Assembly (NCBI GenBank): GCA_002352055.1 | Contig: DEHS01000102.1 | Location: forward strand, 59,862-113,113 | Length of the DNA stretch: 53,252 nt | DNA from: Legionellaceae bacterium UBA2794 | GTDB lineage: Bacteria > Pseudomonadota > Gammaproteobacteria > Legionellales > Legionellaceae | Direction: 5' to 3' | In this document: positions 45,241 to 53,252 of the stretch, piece by piece | Numbering within the stretch: position 1 is the stretch's first letter | Layout of the letters: every line of letters starts with the position of its first letter | Position numbers and translations under genes: made by a program | The notes under the pieces: model-generated | The model's input: only the letters and a program-made list of their open reading frames with translations | Database searches by the model: none | Told to the model about the DNA's origin: nothing

Positions 45241-45645
45241 ATGTATTTTACCAAACTTTTTTTTATCGTTTTAGTGGTGCTTTTAATTTTAGACATGTTG
45301 TGGCTTGGCGTTATTGCCAAAAGTCTTTATTTTAAAGAGTATGCTCCGTGGTTACGAATGGAAGGGGGGCAATTGCAGCCGATATGGTGGGCCACGGCTA
45401 TTGTTTATATATTACTTCCTTTAGCATTGGTTGTTTTTGTACTCCCTCTGGCCAATGGCTCCGTACTTTGGGCATTATTATATGGAGCATTAATGGGGGC
45501 TATAATTTATGGGGTATATGATTTTACCTGTCTTGCATTGTTTCGCGATTGGCCTGTGGGTATCGCATTTATGGATTGGGCGTGGGGCGCATTCCTATGC
45601 GGTATTACCGCTGCAATAACTACCTGGGTTTCAAGGTTTATATGA
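45241..45645 (+). CDS. DUF2177 family membrane protein
   Basis: The 134-residue protein has four hydrophobic helices and DUF2177 features: LDMLWLGVIAKSLYFKEYA, IYGVYDFTCLALFRDWP and MDWAWGAFLCG. Its function is unknown. It follows the ferritin-like gene so closely that the two are surely cotranscribed. Its 3' end overlaps the convergent gene by 15 bp. Confidence 0.85.
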   Translation: MYFTKLFFIVLVVLLILDMLWLGVIAKSLYFKEYAPWLRMEGGQLQPIWWATAIVYILLPLALVVFVLPLANGSVLWALLYGALMGAIIYGVYDFTCLALFRDWPVGIAFMDWAWGAFLCGITAAITTWVSRFI

Positions 45646-46530
45646 TTGAGCTAACTGTAACTTAGGTTTAGTGCATGCTGATTTAAAAAATGGGTGATTT
45701 GAAGAGGGGACAGAGTTTCCTCTAAAATCCAAATTTGACTCTTTTAGCTTTGACTCTTGGACTTTAATATTTTTAGAGCGATTAATTGGTTGAGGTTTTT
45801 TATTCGTTACTAATCGATTAAGTTCTTTATTTATATTTTTAAGCTGGTTATTCATTTCTTGATGTGCGGATTCTCTCTTATATTCGGTAACGGCACGACG
45901 AGCGGCGACTATTCCTAAAAAAATTGCGGCACTTAAGAGACAGAATCCAGTGACCGGAAAAGCCGCAAAGCTGCTAAATAGCCCCAATCCTGTTAATAAT
46001 CCCGCAACTCCGGCACTACAACCTGCAATAGATCCAAAGGTTCCAACAAACCCAAAAAAACCTTTAATAGCTAACGTTGAGCCTGACATTGGTGCTTGTG
46101 ATGCTTTAACCGAAAGATCCTTAATAAAGTCTTTGATGTTGTTATTTTTAATAGCCATTAGCAAGGGAATTACTGCAGATTGGGGATTGGAACGATTAAT
46201 TATTTCAAAATCTGTTCTAATTTGTTCCAGAATAGGTTCTCCCCCATTTTTATTTAATGCTAAATAAGACTCTATCCTCTCTACTAATTTATTTTGATTC
46301 TTTTCAATAGAACTCTGTGTTTCCCTTTGAGCATTTTTAGCGTCCTTGTAAGAAAAATAAGTAACGGACAAAGTTACGGTGAAAAACAAAATGACAGAGC
46401 CCAGACCTAGCATCAGAGACACTGGACTACCTATTGTTCCACCGATAGCTCCAAAAACTATCCCAAAAAGTGGCCACGCCACTCCTGCGCCCGTACCAAT
46501 ACCATTTACAGAGGATTTAAATAGAGTCAT
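45631..46530 (-). CDS. Membrane protein with coiled coil, candidate effector (299 aa)
   Basis: I do not recognise the family. There are two Gly-rich hydrophobic blocks (about 10-60 and 150-210; for example SIAGCSAGVAGLLTGLGLF), with a coiled coil after each (SSIEKNQNKLVERIESYL and MNNQLKNINKELNRLV). A basic, polar C-terminal tail follows. No cleavable signal peptide is apparent. Two such hairpins inserting in a host membrane is a common Legionella effector plan, but it could equally be an inner-membrane protein. Confidence 0.55.
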   Translation of the reverse strand: MTLFKSSVNGIGTGAGVAWPLFGIVFGAIGGTIGSPVSLMLGLGSVILFFTVTLSVTYFSYKDAKNAQRETQSSIEKNQNKLVERIESYLALNKNGGEPILEQIRTDFEIINRSNPQSAVIPLLMAIKNNNIKDFIKDLSVKASQAPMSGSTLAIKGFFGFVGTFGSIAGCSAGVAGLLTGLGLFSSFAAFPVTGFCLLSAAIFLGIVAARRAVTEYKRESAHQEMNNQLKNINKELNRLVTNKKPQPINRSKNIKVQESKLKESNLDFRGNSVPSSNHPFFKSACTKPKLQLAQSYKP

Positions 46531-46700
46531 GACAATAAATCTCCACGGGTTGAATGTTTTGATTGTCTGGTTTTAATATGCACGAATTATCTCACATTTT
46601 TTGACATCATTGTCACTATTTAGTAATATTTATTTGTCACCTTTATTAATAATATTCGCATAAAGTCCTTTTTGTGTTTATAAATAAATAAGGAGTATGT

Positions 46701-47111
46701 ATGAAATCAATTAAATTAATTAGTGCCCTCTACCTTTTGGCAATCAATCTGGTATACGCTTCGGCTCCGTGCGATGGTTTTAACATTACTCTGGAAAATC
46801 AGTTGGGTGATGACTTGTTAGTGACGCGATTTAATTTAGATGGAGCCCAACTTCTGCCATCCAATTTGCAGAAACTTAAAAGAAAATCCACTCAATCATT
46901 TAGAGTAACCCATAGCGATAAAGGCGTACCTATATTCGGTGAGATTCTGTTTCACACCCAGAGTGTACCAAATAAACTGATTGCAATTCAATTTGATTTA
47001 CGAAATTCGCGTTTAATTTGTGAGCATAACGATTTATCCCAAGTCAGTAGTTTTTCACTTAAAAAAGCAAGATCACCTGAGCGAATAGAATATGTTATAA
47101 GTGAAAAGTGA
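46701..47111 (+). CDS. Small exported hypothetical protein (136 aa)
   Basis: The protein has a clear signal peptide (MKSIKLISALYLLAINLVYA). The mature part has two Cys (APCDGF and RLICEHN) and beta-rich sequence (FNITLENQLGDDLLVTRFNL). Similar small exported proteins occur in Legionella with unknown function. GGAG lies 6-7 nt before the ATG. A 49-codon gene follows 27 bp later on the same strand. Confidence 0.65.
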   Translation: MKSIKLISALYLLAINLVYASAPCDGFNITLENQLGDDLLVTRFNLDGAQLLPSNLQKLKRKSTQSFRVTHSDKGVPIFGEILFHTQSVPNKLIAIQFDLRNSRLICEHNDLSQVSSFSLKKARSPERIEYVISEK

Positions 47112-47138
47112 CTTTTTAATTGAATTAGGAGATTAAAT

Positions 47139-47288
47139 ATGATTAGACAAAGACGGTATTTCAGTGTGTATCAAAAGAAACTGGATCGTTTGTACGAAGA
47201 ATGTAAAGAGCAGGTTAAAGAATTCTGCCAAGTGAGGGTGCCGCAAATAAAGAAATCGGTAAATGGTCAAAAAACAGGTTCTAAATAG
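47139..47288 (+). CDS. Short basic protein (49 aa)
   Basis: This small ORF (ATG 47139, TAG 47286-47288) has TTAGGAGA at a good distance before the start. The product is basic and helical (MIRQRRYFSVYQKKLDRLYE, then ECKEQVKEFCQVRVPQIKK). I know no family. Its ribosome-binding site and its position 27 bp after the previous gene support expression. Confidence 0.5.
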   Translation: MIRQRRYFSVYQKKLDRLYEECKEQVKEFCQVRVPQIKKSVNGQKTGSK

Positions 47289-47327
47289 TTTTAATCAAGC
47301 GTATTCGTTTGGGGTTGACTGACATGT

Positions 47328-47903
47328 TTATTCGCTGTATTCCGGCTCACGATTTCTTCGCAGCAGGACATATACTGCACCATGGCCACCATCTTTCGCT
47401 CTGGCGCTATGAAATGCCAAGACTTCATCAAATTGAGGTAACCAGCGGTTCACCAGATTTTTAATGACTGGGGGGGCACCTTGATGCCCGCCTTTGCCAT
47501 GAATTATCAGTAAACAACGTTTATTATTTTTGCTCTGTGTCCTGATGAATTGAGATAATGAGTCCCGAGCCGCTTCACTTTTAAATCCATGTAAATCAAG
47601 CCGACTTTCCCACGGTATTTCACCATTACGTAATGCACGAAAGCGTTTTGAAGGAACACTTTGATGGCAAAAAGATAATACTGTATCTGATAAAACCTGG
47701 TCAGTTATGTAATCCGACAAAAAAGTGTTGTCATTATTGGGCGCAGGGTTTGGAGAATTTATTATTGTTCTTTTTTTAGGAGGAATTGCAGGAGCAGGGG
47801 TACTCATTTTAACCCGCTTTATTTTTTCGGCTAGGGGTTTCACTGTCCGCATATGGTCTCGAAACAGAGCTTTGTCTTCTTCAGACATAAAATCATCAGC
47901 CAT
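47328..47903 (-). CDS. Smr-domain endonuclease (SmrA/B-like)
   Basis: From the ATG at 47903 the 191-residue product begins MADDFMSEEDKALFRDHMRT. The Smr domain has both catalytic motifs: LDLHGFKSEAA (LDxH) and LLIIHGKGGHQG (HGKG), and ends VYVLLRR. Smr proteins cleave RNA or branched nucleic acids. A Pro-rich linker (STPAPAIPPKKR) precedes the domain. In-frame codons up to 48002 add an unlikely N-terminus. A degenerate paralogue lies 3.6 kb away in inverted orientation. Confidence 0.85.
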   Translation of the reverse strand: MADDFMSEEDKALFRDHMRTVKPLAEKIKRVKMSTPAPAIPPKKRTIINSPNPAPNNDNTFLSDYITDQVLSDTVLSFCHQSVPSKRFRALRNGEIPWESRLDLHGFKSEAARDSLSQFIRTQSKNNKRCLLIIHGKGGHQGAPPVIKNLVNRWLPQFDEVLAFHSARAKDGGHGAVYVLLRRNREPEYSE

Positions 47904-48049
47904 AATCGCAGTTATTGAATAAATATACTCAAAGTATAACTGATAGAACCTGCAGAAAGGAGGAAATCTTTTCAAACTTGGAGTACAATTTGCACTTTTC
48001 AATGGCCAGATGGTAAATAGTTAATACCTTAAGCTAAAGTGGAGTTTTA

Positions 48050-48961
48050 ATGAGTAGTTATATTATGAAAGAAACAGAAGAACTGGTAACCGTTCTTGAT
48101 TTTTTACGCTTTAGTTTATCTTGCGCTGAAGAGGCTCACTTATATTATGGTCATGGCACTGAAAATGCCTGGGAAGACATGCGCTCTTTAATCTTAAGAA
48201 GTTTATCGTTGCCTTATGACATGGATCCCATGTTATTAAATGCGCGCTTGACCAGTAGTGAAAAAAAGCATTTATGCCAACAACTCGATAAACGGATTAA
48301 CCAAAGAGTACCTGTGCCCTATTTAATCAAGGAAGCGTATTTTTATGAACTTCCTTTTTATGTAGACGAGCGTGTTTTAATCCCACGTTCACCTATTGCA
48401 GAGTTAATTTATAATCAATTTTCTCCCTGGATTGATCCAGAACAGGTGACACATATCCTGGATTTATGTACAGGGAGCGGATGTATTGCTATTGCTTGTT
48501 GTTATGCTTTTCCTGATGCTGCGGTTGATGCGGTTGATATTTCCAGTGAGGCCTTAGCGGTAGCCGCAATAAACTCTGACACTTTAGGTGTAGATGATCA
48601 ACTCTCTTTAATTGAATCGGATTGTTTTAGTAAAGTGCCGCATATTCAATACGATATAATCGTTAGTAATCCGCCTTATGTTGGGAAAGAGGAGATGCAG
48701 ACTTTACCAGACGAATACCGACATGAGCCTGTATTAGCTCTTGAAACCAGCAATAATGGATTGGCAGTTGTTGAAAAAATTCTAAACAACGCCCATGATT
48801 ACTTAAGTGATCATGGTATTTTAATCGTTGAGGTTGGGAATAGCGAAGATGCTTTGTGTGAAGCCTATCCCCTAGTGCCATTCACCTGGCTCGAAATGAG
48901 TAATGGCGGCCACGGTGTTTTTCTACTAACCAAGCAACAATTAAAAGAGTATTTTAACTAA
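48050..48961 (+). CDS. prmB: Ribosomal protein L3 N5-glutamine methyltransferase
   Basis: The 303-residue protein is a HemK/PrmB-type SAM methyltransferase. The helical N-terminus is followed by VPYLIKEAYFYELPFYVDERVLIPRSPIAELI, motif I ILDLCTGSGCIAIA, and the catalytic NPPY in DIIVSNPPYVGKEEM. ERVLIPRSP separates PrmB from release-factor PrmC, which has VLIPRPETE. GGAG lies before the ATG. aroC follows after 12 bp, probably on one transcript, an order common in gammaproteobacteria. Confidence 0.93.
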   Translation: MSSYIMKETEELVTVLDFLRFSLSCAEEAHLYYGHGTENAWEDMRSLILRSLSLPYDMDPMLLNARLTSSEKKHLCQQLDKRINQRVPVPYLIKEAYFYELPFYVDERVLIPRSPIAELIYNQFSPWIDPEQVTHILDLCTGSGCIAIACCYAFPDAAVDAVDISSEALAVAAINSDTLGVDDQLSLIESDCFSKVPHIQYDIIVSNPPYVGKEEMQTLPDEYRHEPVLALETSNNGLAVVEKILNNAHDYLSDHGILIVEVGNSEDALCEAYPLVPFTWLEMSNGGHGVFLLTKQQLKEYFN

Positions 48962-48973
48962 AGCGAGCGGGGC

Positions 48974-50035
48974 ATGTCAGGGAATACTTTTGGAACATTA
49001 TTTTCCGTCACAACTTTTGGGGAAAGCCACGGACCAGCTATTGGCTGTATCATTGACGGTTGTCCCCCGGGAATGCTTCTTGGCGAGGACGATATTCAGC
49101 CTTTTTTAGATAAGCGAAAACCGGGACAATCCAAATATACCACGCAAAGAAGGGAAGAGGATCAAGTACAAATCCTCTCTGGTGTATTTGCCGGAAAAAC
49201 GACTGGTGCTCCAATCGCATTGCTGATTCATAATACTGATCAACGCTCAAGCGATTATGAAGCGATTAAAGATTTGTTTCGCCCAGGACATGCAGATTAT
49301 ACCTACCATAAGAAATACGGTTATCGTGATTATCGGGGAGGGGGCCGCTCCTCTGCTCGAGAAACCGCCGCGCGAGTTGCCGCGGGTGCCGTAGCACGAT
49401 TGTATCTACAACGTCATTTACAAGTGGAAATTGTTGGGTTTTTACAACAAATGGGGGACTTACAACTTGATTTTGTTGATGAGAGTGAAATAAATAATAA
49501 TCCATTTTTTTGTCCCAACTCAACTCAAATCCAGGATTTAGCCGATTATATTGACAGGCTCAGAAGACAGGGCGACTCAGTCGGTGCACGTGTAACGATT
49601 AGGGCAAGAAACGTTCCTCCAGGTTTGGGTGATCCGGTTTTTGATAAGCTTGATGCGACCTTAGCGTTTGCCATGATGTCCATTAACGCGGTTAAAGGGG
49701 TTGAAATAGGTGCTGGATTTGATTCAGTGACCCAGTTAGGTAGCGAGCATCGTGATGAAATGACCAAAAAAGGGTTTTTAAGTAATAATGCAGGGGGTAT
49801 ATTGGGTGGGATTTCTACCGGACAGGTAATTGAAGTCAGTATTGCATTAAAACCAACCTCAAGTATTACTACTCCCGGTAAAACGGTAAACATATATGGT
49901 GAGGAAGTGACTGTAGTGACTAAAGGTCGACATGATCCCTGTGTAGGAATACGTGCAGTTCCTATTGCTGAGGCGATGATGGCTTTGGTATTAATGGATC
50001 ATTATTTGCGACAGAAGGCATTGGGTGATCATTAA
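48974..50035 (+). CDS. aroC: Chorismate synthase
   Basis: The 353-residue protein makes chorismate from EPSP, the last shikimate step. All family signatures are present: GNTFGTLFSVTTFGESHGPA, YRGGGRSSARETAARVAAGA and KGRHDPCVGIRAVPIAEAM. It begins 12 bp after prmB. asd follows after 50 bp. Confidence 0.97.
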   Translation: MSGNTFGTLFSVTTFGESHGPAIGCIIDGCPPGMLLGEDDIQPFLDKRKPGQSKYTTQRREEDQVQILSGVFAGKTTGAPIALLIHNTDQRSSDYEAIKDLFRPGHADYTYHKKYGYRDYRGGGRSSARETAARVAAGAVARLYLQRHLQVEIVGFLQQMGDLQLDFVDESEINNNPFFCPNSTQIQDLADYIDRLRRQGDSVGARVTIRARNVPPGLGDPVFDKLDATLAFAMMSINAVKGVEIGAGFDSVTQLGSEHRDEMTKKGFLSNNAGGILGGISTGQVIEVSIALKPTSSITTPGKTVNIYGEEVTVVTKGRHDPCVGIRAVPIAEAMMALVLMDHYLRQKALGDH

Positions 50036-50085
50036 GATTATGCATCCACCCTTAAATTAATTCGAATGAATCAAGAGGTTATTAA

Positions 50086-51111
50086 ATGAGCAGAAAATTA
50101 AATATAGCCATTGTTGGCGCTACTGGCGCTGTAGGGGAAGCTTTTTTAACGGTTTTGGAAGAACGAAATTTCCCCCTTAAAAACCTATATCCTTTGGCAA
50201 GTTCTCGCTCAACAGGTAAAACGGTCTATTTTAAAAATCAACATTTAGAAGTTTTGGATTTAGCTGAATTTGATTTTAGCCTGGTCGATATTGCTCTGTT
50301 TTCAGCAGGAGGTTCCGTATCTAAAGAGTATGCACCAAAGGCAGTTGCCGCTGGATGTATCGTTATAGATAATACGTCCTGTTTTCGTTATGAAAAAGAT
50401 ATCCCCCTGGTGGTTCCTGAAGTCAATCCTCAGCGGATTGCGGATTATTCGAAAAGAGGAATTATCGCAAACCCAAATTGCTCTACTATTCAAATGGTTG
50501 TCGCTTTAAAGCCATTGTATGACGCGGCAGGAATTTCGCGTATTAACGTGGCTACTTACCAATCAGTTTCTGGTACAGGTAAGAAAGCGGTTAGTGAGCT
50601 CATCGCACAAATGGGTGATTTACTTAATGGTCGGCCCGCAAAATGTGAGGTCTATCCAGAGCAAATCGCGTTTAATGCTATTCCTCATATTGATCAATTT
50701 GAAGAAAATGGATATACCCGTGAAGAGATGAAAATGGTTTGGGAAACGCGTAAAATAATGGAAGATGATTCCATTATGGTAAACCCAACCGCAGTCAGGG
50801 TTCCAGTCATTTATGGTCACTCTGAGGCCATTCATGTGGAGTTGAAAAAACCATTGACCGCTGCTGAGGCTCGTACCTTACTTGCTAAATCCCCAGGTAT
50901 CAAAGTGGTTGATAATATCGATAAATCCCATTACCCCACCGCATTGAAAAATGCTGTAGGGCATGATGAGGTATTTGTGGGTAGAATTCGCCAGGATATT
51001 TCGCATCCTTGCGGTTTAAATTTATGGGTGGTGGCGGATAATATTCGAAAAGGTGCTGCTACCAATGCAGTGCAAATCGCAGAGATTTTGCAAAAGGAAT
51101 ATTTAAAGTAA
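50086..51111 (+). CDS. asd: Aspartate-semialdehyde dehydrogenase
   Basis: The 341-residue protein reduces aspartyl phosphate to aspartate semialdehyde, feeding lysine/DAP, threonine and methionine synthesis. The NADP motif is IVGATGAVGEAFLTVLEER, and the active-site Cys is in IIANPNCSTIQMV; SVSGTGKKA and GHSEAIHVE follow. Length and sequence fit the type found in many Gram-negatives rather than the longer E. coli form. AAGAGG lies before the ATG. Confidence 0.93.
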   Translation: MSRKLNIAIVGATGAVGEAFLTVLEERNFPLKNLYPLASSRSTGKTVYFKNQHLEVLDLAEFDFSLVDIALFSAGGSVSKEYAPKAVAAGCIVIDNTSCFRYEKDIPLVVPEVNPQRIADYSKRGIIANPNCSTIQMVVALKPLYDAAGISRINVATYQSVSGTGKKAVSELIAQMGDLLNGRPAKCEVYPEQIAFNAIPHIDQFEENGYTREEMKMVWETRKIMEDDSIMVNPTAVRVPVIYGHSEAIHVELKKPLTAAEARTLLAKSPGIKVVDNIDKSHYPTALKNAVGHDEVFVGRIRQDISHPCGLNLWVVADNIRKGAATNAVQIAEILQKEYLK

Positions 51112-51190
51112 AGTTAAGACGTTAGCTGCTCAAATCTATATTTGTTTCCAGTATTAGGTCTGCAACAAAAATAGCCATTTGAGTAAGCCC

Positions 51191-51355
51191 CTGGATCCCG
51201 CGAATAAGTCGCGGGATGTAGGGCTCTCGTAACGTACATCAGTCCCAGCGAGCTCATAGGCCAATTACCATCTAACGCGAATAAGTGGAGATAATCGCGA
51301 ACACTTCTGAGGACACCTTACCCCCTACGTGCCGCGACTTGTTCGCGGTATCCAG
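51191..51355. repeat. Two-armed inverted repeat of palindromic units
   Basis: The left unit (51191-51223) and right unit (51323-51355) are inverted copies of one 33-bp sequence with four mismatches. Each contains its own hairpin: ATCCCGCG-7-CGCGGGAT on the left and CCGCGA-5-TCGCGG on the right. It looks like a REP/MITE-like dispersed element in the 406-bp gap after asd, and may also end transcription. No transposase is present. Confidence 0.65.
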
Positions 51356-51517
51356 TGATCTCATCATTAAGAGCCTGATTACTCAAAGATATCCGAAGAT
51401 TAATTTCTTAGAGTGCTTTTAAAAATCAACGCTCAGGATATAATTCGAACATAAAAACATCCCTACTTTCCTCATCCTAAGTTATACTTTGAATATAATT
51501 ATTAATTTTAGAAAGAA

Positions 51518-52297
51518 ATGACAGAAGAAAAATATTTATTATCAGATGTAATTAAAGATCCTGTCTTTGAGGATACGGTTTTATCATTTAACCATGCCTC
51601 TCTTAGGCTTCAGCGTTTTCAAGAGTTAAAAAATGGTCAAATTCATATTGAAGATATTTTAGATATTCAAGGATTAAAGACCGATGCTGCGCGTAAAGCA
51701 TTACAGAATTTTATTGAACTACATGCAAAAAAACACGAACGATGTATGTTGATTATTTTTGGTAAAGAGCGTTTGATACAAAAAAAACCGCCCTTAAAAA
51801 ATTTAATTAATAGCTGGTTGCCTCAATTTAAAGAAGTATTGGCATTTCATAGTGCCCAAGCCAAAGATGGCGGGTTAGAGGCCGTTTATGTCTTGTTAAA
51901 AAGAGAGTACCAAACTGACTTGCCCGTTCGACACCCCCCAAAAGCTGGAAATGAGACTTTTTTAATAGCTGAAACCAAATCTATGGAGCGTAGCCGACGA
52001 TTAGCGGAACAAGAAGGTGAGAGGCAACTGGCCTCCGTAAAAGCACGCAATCATACTCAGCTCGATGAGATCCAACAAAGTCCAGAAGGTGAATTACAAA
52101 ATAATATATTGCAACATCCGGAACTGGATAGTCAGCGATTTGATGGCATTGATCCAAACCTCAATCCTGAACCACCACTAAACAGTGAGGCGCGTCGAGA
52201 GTTTGATAATGAAAAAAGAGAGCAGGAGATGGAAAAACAATTACGCTTGGGGAACATGCCCCGATTTAATTCTGCCCCTACTCCTAAAGGACCCTAG
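51518..52297 (+). CDS. Degenerate Smr-domain paralogue with polar C-terminal extension (259 aa)
   Basis: Residues 1-135 align with the Smr protein at 47.3-47.9 kb: LSDVIKDPVFEDTVLSFNHA, RCMLII and LPQFKEVLAFHSAQAKDGG. Both catalytic motifs are changed: LDLHG reads LDIQG and HGKG reads FGKE, so cleavage activity is unlikely. About 120 residues of Glu/Gln-rich, low-complexity tail follow. It is directly joined to the next gene (stop TAG and ATG touching, with AAAGGA inside its last codons). It may be a binding protein or a partner of that gene; this is an inference. Confidence 0.72.
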   Translation: MTEEKYLLSDVIKDPVFEDTVLSFNHASLRLQRFQELKNGQIHIEDILDIQGLKTDAARKALQNFIELHAKKHERCMLIIFGKERLIQKKPPLKNLINSWLPQFKEVLAFHSAQAKDGGLEAVYVLLKREYQTDLPVRHPPKAGNETFLIAETKSMERSRRLAEQEGERQLASVKARNHTQLDEIQQSPEGELQNNILQHPELDSQRFDGIDPNLNPEPPLNSEARREFDNEKREQEMEKQLRLGNMPRFNSAPTPKGP

Positions 52298-53252
52298 ATG
52301 ACTATAGCTAATGATATAATCAACCAAAGAATGCCTGAGTTTGAGGCCTATTTACGTGAGGGTGAGTCATTAGATGATATTGATGAATATGGCTTTACGC
52401 CTTTAATTGAAAGCATTATTACGCGTCAAATTAAAATTGCAGAACAACTTATTGCTCGTAAAGTAGATGTAAATAAGCCCGACGTGACGGGACGTACTCC
52501 TTTACACTGGGCAGTCGATAATAATGATTTGGAAATGACGCGATTGTTATTAACGCATCATGCCGATCCCAACGCATACACCCGTAACGGTCTTTCAGTG
52601 CTTGTATACCCGGTACTTCGTGGCCAGGATTCCTTAAAACATTTACTCTACCATCATGGGGCAAAGCTGGATTTTGCGCAGGATTTTATAAACGGCAAAC
52701 TTTTAGGTCATCGCTTTGAACTACAGGGGGATGTCGATATAGTAAATGCCTATGGTGAGTTCATTGAGCTGGATTATGAAGGTTTCATTCTCGAATTCAC
52801 CGTGGCAGTATTAAAAGATTCATTGCGCCGATTTATCAGTAGTTATTCGACGCGCCATTTGCGTGATTTTTTTCCACTAATTCATACTATTATGGATGCA
52901 TTTACTGTGGCTGCAGAACTGTTGCAATACCAGCATCTACCCAGATTAAGTGAAAACCAACTTCAGCGAATTAATTTACTACTTAAATCGCCTATGCTTA
53001 TCCTCCCTGCGGCAAGCCGAGGGCATGCATTATGCTTTGTCCGTTTTCATCAATGGTGGGCTAAAATTGACCGTGGCGAGAACAGCTTACAGGAAGGAAG
53101 TGTGAATATTTATCGTATTACTCGACCTGAGGCAATTAATATTTCCTTCATTCAGAATTTTTTATATAAAAAACAAAACCGTCGTTATTTTCATCATGTA
53201 ATCAATCAGCAATTAGGTTTGCTCCCAATAGCTCAAATACCCATAAGTTCTC
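52298..53252 (+). CDS. ankH: AnkH/LegA3-like ankyrin effector, 3'-truncated by the window edge
   Basis: The ATG touches the previous stop and has AAAGGA 6 nt upstream. The first 318 residues are visible. Three ankyrin units begin at about YGFTPLIESI, GRTPLHWAVDN and GLSVLVYPVL. Two end in the factor-inhibiting-HIF-type motif L-x5-D-x-N (LIARKVDVN and LLTHHADPN). A later segment, SRGHALCFVRFHQWW, lies where AnkH carries its cysteine-protease-like domain. AnkH is a core Dot/Icm effector conserved in Legionella that binds host LARP7. The name is from recall of sequence style and needs alignment; ankyrin content is clear. Confidence 0.6.
   Translation, partial: MTIANDIINQRMPEFEAYLREGESLDDIDEYGFTPLIESIITRQIKIAEQLIARKVDVNKPDVTGRTPLHWAVDNNDLEMTRLLLTHHADPNAYTRNGLSVLVYPVLRGQDSLKHLLYHHGAKLDFAQDFINGKLLGHRFELQGDVDIVNAYGEFIELDYEGFILEFTVAVLKDSLRRFISSYSTRHLRDFFPLIHTIMDAFTVAAELLQYQHLPRLSENQLQRINLLLKSPMLILPAASRGHALCFVRFHQWWAKIDRGENSLQEGSVNIYRITRPEAINISFIQNFLYKKQNRRYFHHVINQQLGLLPIAQIPISS

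Noticed and set aside
1..53252. CRISPR arrays, tRNA or rRNA genes, intact insertion sequences
   Set aside because: No regularly spaced repeats, tRNA-like T-loop patterns or transposase motifs were seen on reading both strands.

Overview
The window reads as chromosomal DNA of a Legionella species. Many ordinary genes are of the kind found in AT-rich gammaproteobacteria (radA, xseB-ispA, upp, prmB, aroC, asd, dctA). They are interleaved with large, AT-rich, eukaryote-like genes of the type that encode Dot/Icm effectors. The strongest genus marker is the right-edge ankyrin gene, which looks like the core Legionella effector AnkH/LegA3. A fatty-acyl-AMP ligase, a VirK-like protein, a Sel1-repeat protein and a histone-deacetylase-like protein also fit. 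The species cannot be named from the sequence alone.

Layout. 1-1.4 kb: 3' part of a subtilisin-like protease. 1.8-5.8 kb: a 1319-residue protein with a RelE-like N-terminus, an SF1 helicase core and a C-terminal array of helical repeats. 6-11 kb: outer-membrane barrel, glutaredoxin-MauE fusion, ispA/xseB, radA and a PhyH dioxygenase. 11-13 kb: an ankyrin protein with a kinase-like core. 13-17.2 kb: amino-acid permease, a frameshifted gene remnant, a small-peptide locus, a class I glutamine amidotransferase and DedA. 17.4-19.4 kb: VirK-like protein and DctA. 19.4-22.6 kb: a URC1-URC4-URC6(upp) operon for the URC route of uracil catabolism. 22.7-29.4 kb: alpha/beta hydrolase, MAPEG, BCCT transporter, sterol-desaturase-like enzyme and FAAL. 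29.8-36.4 kb: Sel1 protein, secreted CxxCH protein, Rieske oxygenase, GH18 chitinase, TIGR01777 protein and a channel-like membrane protein. 36.5-41 kb: HDAC-like protein, YjbQ and a 768-residue coiled-coil protein. 41.3-47.3 kb: oxidoreductase, small secreted proteins, L,D-transpeptidase-like protein, ferritin-like protein and membrane proteins. 47.3-53.25 kb: Smr endonuclease, prmB-aroC-asd, a two-armed repeat, a degenerate Smr paralogue, and the AnkH-like gene running off the end.

The most promising items are: (1) two divergent, very short, proline-rich peptide genes of opposite charge, one with a double-glycine-type motif, sharing a palindromic promoter region; (2) the HDAC-like protein with an altered zinc ligand; (3) the RelE-helicase-repeat protein; (4) a Smr paralogue that has lost its catalytic motifs and abuts AnkH; (5) the complete URC trio; (6) a DctA whose family NMDGT-type motif has lost its aspartate. 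I saw no tRNA, rRNA, CRISPR array or intact insertion sequence.
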